In this document: piece after piece, positions 1-5,831 of the stretch
How positions within the stretch are numbered: position 1 is the stretch's first letter
Layout of the letters: every line of letters begins with the position of its first letter
Source: 2-01-FULL-51-21 sp964348955
Lineage (GTDB): Bacteria; Patescibacteriota; Minisyncoccia; Phycocordibacterales; 2-01-FULL-51-21
Reading direction: 5' to 3'
NCBI GenBank assembly: GCA_964348955.1
Contig: CAYGEN010000033.1
Coordinates: forward strand, 1 to 6,133
DNA length: 6,133 bases
Position numbers and translations under genes: made by a program
The notes under the pieces: generated by a model
What the model was told of the DNA's origin: nothing
Databases searched by the model: none
The model's input: only the letters and a program-made list of their open reading frames with translations

Positions 1-14
1 GATATATCAATATA

Positions 15-83
15 TTTATTGCGGCTAGCGAGGAGCGCGTGGACGAGTACTCTCGTACACGGCGTCCGAGCGAAGACGCACTA
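15..83 (+). repeat. Structured dispersed repeat, copy 1 (long imperfect hairpin)
   Basis: Positions 27-75 match the reverse complement of 4119-4167 at 47 of 49 positions, and weaker similarity extends over about 15-83 against 4111-4179. The element folds on itself: ACGAG (43-47) pairs with CTCGT (52-56) around a TACT loop. Outward pairing continues 39-41 with 58-60, 36-38 with 62-64, 32-33 with 66-67, 28-29 with 70-71, and an outer arm 20-25 with 75-80. Unpaired positions include G·A/A·G juxtapositions. There is no T-run after it, so it is not a standard terminator. The function is unknown; a REP-like or other dispersed intergenic element is the likeliest class. Confidence 0.7.
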
Positions 84-94
84 TAGGTTGAATA

Positions 95-168
95 CCGCGC
101 GGCTTGCCGCGCGGGTGAATGAATGAAAGCGAATTCATTCAGTCCCCTGCGGCTTGCCGCAGGGGACT
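95..168. repeat. Array of three consecutive perfect hairpins
   Basis: Three stem-loops follow each other almost without gaps. The first is CCGCGCGG (95-102) and its complement (107-114) around CTTG. The second is TGAATGAAT (116-124) and ATTCATTCA (133-141) around an 8-nt loop. The third is AGTCCCCTGCGG (141-152) and its complement (157-168), again around CTTG. The first and third share the core GCGGCTTGCCGC or a close form of it, and read on the plus strand both have the G(CUUG)C tetraloop known to be very stable in RNA. No T-tract follows on either strand. The role is unknown; transcript-end protection or a REP-type element is possible. Confidence 0.65.
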
Positions 169-220
169 ATATCTGGATCAAGAATATTGAACTAGCACAT
201 TATGTTGAGGGGATATGCCT

Positions 221-264
221 CTCTAAATTAAAAGGGCCGCCATCCGTGTACACGATGGCGGCCC
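221..264 (-). terminator. Rho-independent terminator of the EamA transporter gene
   Basis: GGGCCGCCATC (234-244) and GATGGCGGCCC (254-264) form a perfect 11-bp GC-rich stem with a 9-nt loop. Read on the minus strand, the stem is followed at once by TTTTAATTTAGAG (233-221), a typical U-rich tail. It begins 11 nt beyond the TAA stop of the leftward gene, which fits termination of that transcript. The plus-strand side has no T-run after the stem, so it is directional. Confidence 0.88.
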
Positions 265-275
265 GCTGGGAGGTT

Positions 276-1271
276 TTAGAGCGTTCTAACGAACTCGACG
301 AACGATGAAGTGAGTTTCGCCTGTGTTGGGTCAAGTGCGAGACAGACCGCCCCGGCGACGATAATTGAAGCGGTTATAATCCGCCGGCGCGCTGTTGCGC
401 GCTCGCCCAGATACATGGCGGCGAGAAGCACTGTTACCATTATGGCAAGCCGCTTCATGCTCCCGATATAAGATACGGGAGCAAGCTGAAACGCCGTTGC
501 GAATAGAGGGTAATGCAATCCCCACAAGACGCCTTGGACGAGAATCGGTATTGTATGCTGCCGCAAACGCTGCCGCAATGGCGGCAGTTCCTTTTTTGTT
601 TTGCCGCGCCCGACCGGGGAAAAAAGAATTGCTAACCCCCAAAACCACAACATACTGCCAAGCACTGGGTCGCCATGGCGTGCCATCAGCGAGTCGCACA
701 AGAGCCCTATGGTGCCGAGAAGCGCGGAAAGGTACGCCCACCGAAGCGCCCGCTCGTTGTTTGAGAGTTCTGCATACGGACGCAGGAGCGCCCAAACGAA
801 GAGCGGCTCAAAATATCGGCGCCAACCCGCGCCTTCTCGCGCGTGGATATAGGTGCCGACAACGATGAGGGCGATGCCGATATAGCCCAACGTACTCGGC
901 ACTTCTCCAAAAAGCATAGCGGCAAAGACAACCAACCCCGGCGTCAATGCTTGAATCGGCGCAATAAGAGATGCTTCGCCGAGGGCATACGAGCGGATGC
1001 TCGCGAATTGGATGAACAAGTTCACCAGTATTGTTGCCGTTACCGCACCAAAGAAAATCCTAGCATCCGCTAAGCTTGGCATAAGCGCAGTTGGTGAGCT
1101 TCCTCCGGCAAGAAGCCAGAGGGTGCAGACGGCGCCACCGATTGCGAAAGGAACCACGCGGGACTCGCCCTCCGTAAGCATCTCTTTCACGAGGATCCAT
1201 CGGCGGAGAGTATTGCTGCCGCCGAGCGCAAGGGCACCCGCAACGGAAAGAACGATTGCCTCGATTTCCAC
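276..1271 (-). CDS. EamA/DMT-family membrane transporter
   Basis: This 331-residue protein is almost wholly hydrophobic and has the two-repeat build of the drug/metabolite transporter (DMT) superfamily. Each half ends with the EamA signature: an Ala/Pro-rich helix, then a Gly-Glu turn, then a final Gly-rich helix. In repeat one this covers about residues 101-141 with FGEVPS at 121-126, and in repeat two about 264-313 with LGERAT at 288-293. A basic, polar stretch (about 145-178) links the halves, and another lies at 221-240, both probably cytoplasmic. Around ten membrane helices are expected, the usual number and length for the family. The start is GTG at 1271, chosen because a perfect AGGAGG lies 7 nt upstream. 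Family members export or import small metabolites such as amino acids, sugars or nucleotide precursors; the substrate cannot be told here. The gene is transcribed away from the sugar cluster, so a shared role is not implied. Confidence 0.9.
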   Translation of the reverse strand: MEIEAIVLSVAGALALGGSNTLRRWILVKEMLTEGESRVVPFAIGGAVCTLWLLAGGSSPTALMPSLADARIFFGAVTATILVNLFIQFASIRSYALGEASLIAPIQALTPGLVVFAAMLFGEVPSTLGYIGIALIVVGTYIHAREGAGWRRYFEPLFVWALLRPYAELSNNERALRWAYLSALLGTIGLLCDSLMARHGDPVLGSMLWFWGLAILFSPVGRGKTKKELPPLRQRLRQHTIPILVQGVLWGLHYPLFATAFQLAPVSYIGSMKRLAIMVTVLLAAMYLGERATARRRIITASIIVAGAVCLALDPTQAKLTSSFVEFVRTL

Positions 1272-1278
1272 CTGGTTT

Positions 1279-1284
1279 CCTCCT
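1279..1284 (-). promoter_or_regulatory. Shine-Dalgarno site fixing the GTG start of the transporter gene
   Basis: CCTCCT on the plus strand reads AGGAGG on the minus strand, a full anti-16S match, 7 nt before the GTG at 1271-1269. It supports a non-ATG start and shows that this organism uses canonical ribosome binding sites. Confidence 0.85.
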
Positions 1285-1309
1285 ATAGTCAGGCAAAGTT
1301 GCTACGATG

Positions 1310-1337
1310 ACTCTATCAGGTTTTTAACATTAGTCAA
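1310..1337 (-). promoter_or_regulatory. Candidate sigma70-type promoter for the transporter gene
   Basis: On the minus strand, TTGACT (plus 1337-1332; 5 of 6 to the -35 consensus) is followed after 16 nt by TAGAGT (1315-1310; 4 of 6 to the -10). The latter is preceded by TGA, giving an extended -10 (TGnTAGAGT). Initiation near 1303 would leave a leader of about 30 nt carrying the AGGAGG site. This is a motif match by eye only. Confidence 0.5.
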
Positions 1338-1354
1338 GGTCTTTGAAATGGCTG

Positions 1355-1381
1355 TTGCATCGGCACAAAAAATGCTATGCT
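1355..1381 (+). promoter_or_regulatory. Candidate extended -10 promoter for the rightward operon
   Basis: TGCTATGCT (1373-1381) fits an extended -10 (TGnTATnnT). TTGCAT (1355-1360) is a weak -35 with a short 15-nt spacer, which an extended -10 can tolerate. Initiation near 1388 would give a leader of about 23 nt containing AAGGA. It lies back to back with the leftward promoter candidate in a 139-nt divergent gap. Confidence 0.4.
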
Positions 1382-1400
1382 TTGTTATTATTTTTAATAT

Positions 1401-1405
1401 AAGGA
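1401..1405 (+). promoter_or_regulatory. Shine-Dalgarno site deciding the oxidoreductase start
   Basis: AAGGA lies 5 nt before the ATG at 1411. It selects this start over in-frame ATGs further upstream (from 997), which would run through the promoter region and antisense to the transporter gene. Confidence 0.75.
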
Positions 1406-1410
1406 ATTGT

Positions 1411-2505
1411 ATGGCGGATATTCGAGCAAAAATTATCGGTGCCGGCTCTATCGGCAACCACTTGGCGCAAGCGTGCCGCCGCGCAGACTGGCAGGTGGTG
1501 ATGGTTGATGCTGACCCGGAGGCCTTGAAGCGCACCAAGGAGTCAGTGTACCCCGAGCGATATGGCGCGTGGGACGAGTCAATCGAGCTATTTGAGAGCG
1601 GCAAGGAACCAAAGGGGAATTTTGATGTAGTATTTGTCGGCACGCCCCCGGACACCCACCTGCCGATTGCCGCAAAAGTGCTTACAGAAGATAAGCCGAA
1701 AGTACTCCAGATTGAGAAACCGCTCTGCCCCCCGACTCTTGAGGGGCTCTCGGAGTTTCTCGCGGAGGTGAAAAGGAATCCGGCGACCATGGTAGTTGTC
1801 GGATATAACCACGTGCTTGGCGAAAATACGCTTCGCACGGAAACATTGCTTTTGCGAGTGCAAAAAGAATTCGGTACCCCTCTTACGATTGACACGGAGT
1901 TCCGCAGTCATTGGAGCGGCGTCTTCCGCGCGCACCCGTGGCTCAAAGGTCCCGAGGATACCTATCTCGGTTTTTGGCAGAGGGGCGGCGGCGCCGGCGG
2001 GGAGCATTCCCATGCAACCAATCTTTGGCAGCATTTTGCTCATACCATAGGCGCTGGGCGCGTGCAGGAAGTGAGTGCGGTTTTTGATTATGTTAAACAA
2101 AACGGCGCGTGGTACGACCGCCTTGCGTTTTTGACGCTTACGACAGAGAAAGGACTTACGGGGCGCGTGGTGCAAGATGTTATTTCAAATCCGAAGACTA
2201 AAATCGGACACATCCGCTTTGAAAAAGCGCGCATTGAGTGGTATTGCGATGTCACAAAAACGCTTGACCAAGTCCAGCTGACGGGCCTCGGCGAGGGTAA
2301 GGATGAAAAACAAGATATTGCAAAAACACGTCCCGATGAATTTTTCCAGGAAATCAAACACATCCAAGCGCTTCTTGAGAGAGGAGAAAAAATTTCTAAT
2401 TCTCCCATCCGACTTGAGCGGGCGGTAGAGACAATTGCGGTGCTCTCTGCGGCGCACAAATCGGCCGCCGAAGGCAAGCGCATTGCGGTTGTGTACCCAC
2501 TCTAG
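1411..2505 (+). CDS. Gfo/Idh/MocA-family NAD(P)-dependent oxidoreductase
   Basis: This 364-residue protein is predicted to oxidise or reduce a sugar or cyclitol, or a nucleotide-linked sugar, in the cytoplasm. The N-terminal Rossmann domain shows the dinucleotide motif GAGSIG (10-15) with an acidic D33 ending beta-2, then the FVGTPPDTH segment (75-83) and the family's EKP motif (102-104; K103 is the usual catalytic lysine). The C-terminal alpha/beta domain carries the Gly-rich active-site stretch GGGAGGEHSHATN (192-204). This matches the family's GGG...H..D region, but with Asn204 where Asp is common and two His (199, 201). The length is normal for the family. The ATG at 1411 is preferred because of its AAGGA site and because the Rossmann strand starts immediately after it. 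It is the first gene of an operon, ending 4 nt before the kinase gene. The substrate is not identifiable; association with a CMP-sugar synthetase suggests a sugar intermediate. Confidence 0.85.
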   Translation: MADIRAKIIGAGSIGNHLAQACRRADWQVVMVDADPEALKRTKESVYPERYGAWDESIELFESGKEPKGNFDVVFVGTPPDTHLPIAAKVLTEDKPKVLQIEKPLCPPTLEGLSEFLAEVKRNPATMVVVGYNHVLGENTLRTETLLLRVQKEFGTPLTIDTEFRSHWSGVFRAHPWLKGPEDTYLGFWQRGGGAGGEHSHATNLWQHFAHTIGAGRVQEVSAVFDYVKQNGAWYDRLAFLTLTTEKGLTGRVVQDVISNPKTKIGHIRFEKARIEWYCDVTKTLDQVQLTGLGEGKDEKQDIAKTRPDEFFQEIKHIQALLERGEKISNSPIRLERAVETIAVLSAAHKSAAEGKRIAVVYPL

Positions 2506-2509
2506 CTAG

Positions 2510-3592
2510 ATGACTGAATTATTGTTTCAGCCTAATAATCATAGCGTTTTTGCTATTACCTATCGTCCGGCGGTTTCCGAGACTGCTCAAAAACTTGCCG
2601 CGTTTCTTCTTCTAAACTACCCGTTCAAGGAAATCCGCGCAGAGGACATTGTACAGGTGAATGAGACGGAACAGGCGAGCAACAACTTTCGTGTTCCGAT
2701 TGTAACCGACAAAGGAGAGCTCCGCGTACTTCTTGTTCGCAAACACATCCTCCTTGCCGAGGCATCCAGCGTCCTGCTTCTTGAAAAAACACTTCGGTAT
2801 CTTTCGGAAAACAACGTAGAGGTGCCGCGGCTCTTGCAGACGCGCGCAGGTGCCGGTCACATAGAAACAGAAGGTCACCTCTGGCAAGTATTTGAATTTA
2901 TTGACGGGGCGCACTATACCGGTACGGGAGAAGAGCTTGTCTCTGCGGCAGAAGGGTTTGCGTCGCTACATCTAGCGCTTGCAAACTTCCCTTATGAAGA
3001 GGAAGTGCTCACGCGTCTGGCCCCTCTGGAACCATTTTCAGATGAGGCGTTAGAGCGTGTGCTTCGCGCGGCAGAAAGAAACCAGAATGACATTGACGCG
3101 GTTTTCATTGAGTACGCATCCGCATTGCGCGGCTTTGCGAGCGCACGCGAGCGTTTCGGGGAAGGAGGGGCGCGACGGCAAATTGTGCATGGCGACTTGC
3201 ATCCGCACAACACGCTTTTCTCCGACCATAAACTTCGCGCGATACTTGATTTTGATATGCTCCAAAATGCTGAGCTTCTGCGAGATGTCGGGTTCGCGGC
3301 GCATCGCTTTTCGCGGCAACACGCGGTTCATGAACGTGGAGGCGCTGACCATGCGGTATATGCTTTTAACCGATTCATAGCCGCATATCGCGCGAAAAAC
3401 GCCCTGACGGACACAGAAGTCCCGGGCATCTTCCGCTACATGCTTGACGAGCTCTTGCGCCGCGTTGTTACCGACTTCTCCCGCTACTATTTTGAAGATA
3501 TAACACGGTATGCAACCGCAGAAGAACTTCGGAAGAAGGTAGCGCTTCTCAACGAGGCCTTGTGGCTTTCCAAACATGCCCTCATCTCTTGA
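2510..3592 (+). CDS. APH-fold (aminoglycoside phosphotransferase-like) small-molecule kinase
   Basis: This 360-residue protein is probably an ATP-dependent kinase of a hydroxylated metabolite. The catalytic loop VHGDLHPHNTLF (226-237) is the APH-family Brenner-type motif, with D229 as catalytic base and N234 as metal ligand. ILDFD (245-249) supplies the metal-binding Asp247. The N-lobe has a beta-strand with Arg77-Lys78 as the probable ATP-binding lysine region (75-79), and WQVFEFIDG (125-133) is the hinge. The C-terminal part is helical, as in choline, homoserine and N-acetylhexosamine kinases of this fold. The first about 45 residues look unlike a kinase lobe and could help define the substrate. 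No Shine-Dalgarno is visible before the ATG, and the start lies 4 nt after the previous stop, so translational coupling is likely. The 3' end overlaps the phosphatase gene by 17 nt. Aminoglycoside resistance is unlikely given the context; a sugar or sugar-precursor kinase is the better guess. Confidence 0.82.
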   Translation: MTELLFQPNNHSVFAITYRPAVSETAQKLAAFLLLNYPFKEIRAEDIVQVNETEQASNNFRVPIVTDKGELRVLLVRKHILLAEASSVLLLEKTLRYLSENNVEVPRLLQTRAGAGHIETEGHLWQVFEFIDGAHYTGTGEELVSAAEGFASLHLALANFPYEEEVLTRLAPLEPFSDEALERVLRAAERNQNDIDAVFIEYASALRGFASARERFGEGGARRQIVHGDLHPHNTLFSDHKLRAILDFDMLQNAELLRDVGFAAHRFSRQHAVHERGGADHAVYAFNRFIAAYRAKNALTDTEVPGIFRYMLDELLRRVVTDFSRYYFEDITRYATAEELRKKVALLNEALWLSKHALIS

Positions 3593-4097
3593 ACAAAAAC
3601 TTAAAAAGGTTCGGTTGCTGTTTTTTGATGTTGACGGAACGCTCACCGACGGGTCGCTTCTTTTTGATGCCGATGGACGCGAGCTCAAAGCGTTTTTTGC
3701 GCGGGACGGGTCGCGCATGACGCTTGCACGCAAGGCGGGGCTTAAGATATTTTTTATTACCTCTCGGGTAACGCCCGCAATTCGGGCCCGCGCAAAAGAG
3801 CGAAAAATTGAAGGAATAATCGGGAAAGAAGATTTGCCGGACAAATCGCTCTTGCCGCTTCTCTTAAAGCTCGGCCTTTCTCCGGAGGAGTCGCTCTATC
3901 TTGGCGATGACTTAAACGACATTCCTTTTCTGCGGCAGGCCGGCGTGAAAGCGGCCGTTGCAGATGCGGCGGCAGAGGTGCAAGCCCTTGCTGATATCGT
4001 AACCGCGCTTCCGGGCGGCCGCGGTGCGGCCGCGGAGATTATTGAGCGGGTATTGCGCGCCCAAGGGCTCTGGGATAAGCTCATAGCGAGCTTATAG
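3576..4097 (+). CDS. KdsC-type HAD phosphatase (Kdo-8-P / nonulosonate-9-P phosphatase-like)
   Basis: This 173-residue protein is a HAD hydrolase of the C0 (no large cap) type, which acts as a tetramer in KdsC. Motif I is FFDVDGTLTDG (16-26) with nucleophile D18 and acid/base D20. Motif II is ITSR (61-64) with T62. The motif III lysine is K90. Motif IV is YLGDDLNDIPF (108-118) with D111 and D112 for magnesium. The segment LKAFFARDG (37-45) and the C-terminal PGGRGA stretch are KdsC hallmarks, and the length is the family norm. Known members remove phosphate from Kdo-8-phosphate or from sialic-type 9-phosphates just before CMP activation. The CMP-sugar synthetase encoded downstream fits that order exactly. 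The start overlaps the kinase gene by 17 nt with no visible Shine-Dalgarno, indicating coupling. The exact sugar phosphate is unknown. Confidence 0.88.
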   Translation: MPSSLEQKLKKVRLLFFDVDGTLTDGSLLFDADGRELKAFFARDGSRMTLARKAGLKIFFITSRVTPAIRARAKERKIEGIIGKEDLPDKSLLPLLLKLGLSPEESLYLGDDLNDIPFLRQAGVKAAVADAAAEVQALADIVTALPGGRGAAAEIIERVLRAQGLWDKLIASL

Positions 4098-4110
4098 CGG
4101 TATTAACCAC

Positions 4111-4179
4111 TGGTTCGACTTCGCTCGGACGCTGTGTACGAGGGTACTCGTCCACGCGCTCCTCGCTCGTCGAAATAAA
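4111..4179 (-). repeat. Structured dispersed repeat, copy 2 (inverted relative to copy 1)
   Basis: This is the second copy of the element at 15-83, on the opposite strand, filling most of the 122-nt gap between the phosphatase and the CMP-synthetase fusion genes. Its outer arms are perfect: TTCGAC (4114-4119) with GTCGAA (4169-4174). The apical stem is ACGAG (4138-4142) with CTCGT (4147-4151) around a 4-nt loop. The two core differences from copy 1 fall in the apical loop and in a bulge. In the outer arm, one G-C pair of copy 1 is a T-A pair here, a compensatory change. No T-run follows, so full termination of the operon here is not supported; attenuation or mRNA processing is possible. Confidence 0.7.
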
Positions 4180-4208
4180 CGGGTGAGACCTTTCTGGCAT
4201 CTCCCAGT

Positions 4209-4219
4209 TATAAAAGGCA
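4209..4219 (+). promoter_or_regulatory. Possible -10 box directly before the CMP-synthetase start
   Basis: TATAAA (4209-4214) ends 5 nt before the ATG at 4220, so initiation from it would yield a nearly leaderless mRNA. No -35 match is visible at 16-18 nt upstream. AAAAGG (4212-4217) resembles a Shine-Dalgarno, but its 2-nt spacing is too short for normal use. An in-frame TAA at 4211 rules out a longer protein. This is weak evidence either way. Confidence 0.25.
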
Positions 4220-5827
4220 ATGTATAAAAACAATACCATCCTTGCTATTATTCCCGCTCGTGGCGGGTCTAAATCGGTGCCCCGCAAGAACATCAAGCTT
4301 CTCGCGGGGAAGCCTTTGATTGCCTGGACGATTGAAGAGGCGAAAAAGTCGCGCCATATCGACAGGGTAATTGTTTCAACGGATGATGAGGAAATCGCGC
4401 GCGTGGCGCGCGCGTGGGGCGCTGAAGTTCCATTTTTGCGCCCGCCCGAAATTTCGGCAGACCTCTCAAAAGACATAGAGTTTCTGACTCACGCGGTTGA
4501 TTTTCTGCGCGCGCAAGAGCAGTATGAGCCCGACATTGTAGTACTCCTGCGCGCAACTTCGCCGCTTAAAACCGTTGAGGACATTGACCGCGGCATTGAG
4601 ACGCTTGCCAATAATCCAGATGCGGATGCCTCGCGCCCGATTACCGAGGCGCCAAAGCACCCGTACAAGATGTGGAAAATGGCGGAGGAGGATAAACGCT
4701 TTATTGAGCCGTTTTTACCGAAATCGTTTACGGGCATGGATGAACCGTATAATGGTCCGCGGCAGGAGCTCCCGGATGTCTACATTCACACGGGAGCAAT
4801 GGATGTCATGCGTATTCGCACGATTCGTGAACTCAAGTCAACATCAGGAAAAAAGCTTGCCCACTTTTTTATGAAGCCGGAACACTCCGTCAACATTGAC
4901 CAACCGATTGATTTCAAAATGGGAGAATTTCTTATGCATGAGCGGCAAAAAGAATATTCAGTAAACCATACAGATTTCACCATGCCAGGTTCAAGACAAT
5001 CACACGCTCGCGTCATTTTAATCTCGCTCAATGACCCCGCACAGCGGCTGGATCTCTCCTATGCGTTTGCAAATAACTACGCGGCGCTTGGTTTGGACGC
5101 CAATCCGCTGGTAGAAATGTGCGCGGTTGCAAGGAAGCTTGCTCAGGGAGTCGCCGTGCGCGGGGCTCTCGCGCATCCATCTGAAATTTCAGAAATCGTG
5201 AAGTATTTGTCGGGAAGCGATGTGCGCCCTGAAGCGCTTATTGATTTTCCGGACGGTATGGGAGGCGTGGCGACCAAAGAGGCGCAAGCACGCACGGCGG
5301 CCCTAGCCGGCGCCTCGGGCGGCGACGTAGTTATCAACTTGCACGCGGTGCAGGCGCGTGACCGCAAGACGCTTGAAGAGGAGTTTGCCGCAGTGCGCCG
5401 GCATCTGCCAGAGTTCAAAGTTATCGCTCAAATTCCGTACCTTTGGCAGTTTGACCGCGATGCGATACCATGGCTCTTAGAGGCGCTTGCTGATGCTGGC
5501 GCGTACTGCATCAAAGATTGGACGACTCGTGAAAACTTTCTGCTTCCCGATGGCGTTTCGCTTGATTACTCCCACGAAAGTCGCCTTGCCTACATTCAAT
5601 TTATGGCCGACTACATCAAGACGCACAAATTGCCGCTCATTATCAAAGTTGCCGGTCGTGTTACCGCTGAAAACGTGCAGTCGTTCATTGACGCCGGGGC
5701 AACGCTTATTGGCACAAGCTATCGTAAAGCGTCGTCACTGCGCGAGGCGCTCCTACGGAAGGTCGTTCCAGGAACCTCGTCGGTTGGTTTTGCATCAGTA
5801 GCGCACGGGGCAAACACAAGGGAATAA
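4220..5827 (+). CDS. Fusion: CMP-sugar (nonulosonate/Kdo-type) synthetase + DeoC-like class I aldolase
   Basis: This 535-residue protein has two catalytic domains. Residues about 6-245 form an acylneuraminate-type cytidylyltransferase, which transfers CMP from CTP to a keto-sugar acid. Evidence is the CTP loop IPARGGSKSVPRKN (11-24), STDDEEIA (53-60), LLRATSPL (109-116), RQELPDVY (181-188) and the metal-binding NIDQPIDF (225-232; D227, D231). Residues about 262-515 form a TIM barrel like deoxyribose-phosphate aldolase (DeoC). D369 in GGDVVIN, the predicted Schiff-base K432 in CIKDWT and K476 in IIKVAGRV match E. coli DeoC Asp102, Lys167 and Lys201. The phosphate-site loops differ (AGR for AGG; GTSYRK for GTSSG-like). 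The two domains are in one uninterrupted frame. No Shine-Dalgarno precedes M255 (4982); a GGGAG lies 8 nt before M239 (4934), so an internally initiated aldolase-only product is conceivable. The next gene follows after 4 nt. The coupling suggests that the aldolase makes or consumes the sugar handled by the synthetase; the substrate is unknown. Confidence 0.85.
   Translation: MYKNNTILAIIPARGGSKSVPRKNIKLLAGKPLIAWTIEEAKKSRHIDRVIVSTDDEEIARVARAWGAEVPFLRPPEISADLSKDIEFLTHAVDFLRAQEQYEPDIVVLLRATSPLKTVEDIDRGIETLANNPDADASRPITEAPKHPYKMWKMAEEDKRFIEPFLPKSFTGMDEPYNGPRQELPDVYIHTGAMDVMRIRTIRELKSTSGKKLAHFFMKPEHSVNIDQPIDFKMGEFLMHERQKEYSVNHTDFTMPGSRQSHARVILISLNDPAQRLDLSYAFANNYAALGLDANPLVEMCAVARKLAQGVAVRGALAHPSEISEIVKYLSGSDVRPEALIDFPDGMGGVATKEAQARTAALAGASGGDVVINLHAVQARDRKTLEEEFAAVRRHLPEFKVIAQIPYLWQFDRDAIPWLLEALADAGAYCIKDWTTRENFLLPDGVSLDYSHESRLAYIQFMADYIKTHKLPLIIKVAGRVTAENVQSFIDAGATLIGTSYRKASSLREALLRKVVPGTSSVGFASVAHGANTRE
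5818..5823 (+). promoter_or_regulatory. Shine-Dalgarno site of the last gene
   Basis: AAGGGA lies 8 nt before the ATG at 5832 and just inside the end of the previous coding region, whose TAA is at 5825-5827. The arrangement shows co-transcription and fixes the start of the truncated gene. Confidence 0.65.
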
Positions 5828-5831
5828 TTTT

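Noticed and set aside
123..308. 61-codon open frame on the plus strand
   Set aside because: It runs through two hairpins and the terminator of the leftward gene, has no ribosome binding site and shows no protein-like composition.
1308..1336. TGACT...AGTCA dyad around the leftward promoter, a possible operator
   Set aside because: Only 5 bp per arm with a 19-nt spacer; such a match is expected by chance, and it largely overlaps the promoter hexamers.
997..1410. Upstream extension of the oxidoreductase frame
   Set aside because: It is antisense to the transporter gene and crosses both promoter candidates. The Rossmann strand begins right after the ATG at 1411, which has an AAGGA site.
1588..2175. 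195-codon minus-strand open frame
   Set aside because: It is a shadow of the oxidoreductase gene, with no recognisable domain.
3050..3844. 264-codon minus-strand open frame
   Set aside because: It lies antisense to the kinase and phosphatase genes, both of which have clear catalytic motifs; the translation is Ser/Arg-rich with no recognisable domain.
4014..4037. Direct repeat of GCGGCCGCGG inside the phosphatase gene
   Set aside because: It encodes the conserved PGGRGA segment and follows from G+C-rich codons in Gly/Arg/Ala runs.
4982..5827. Separate aldolase gene starting at the internal ATG 4982
   Set aside because: No Shine-Dalgarno precedes it and the frame continues without break from the synthetase domain, so a fusion is the simpler reading. 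The internal start at 4934 with GGGAG is noted in the gene entry as a remaining possibility.
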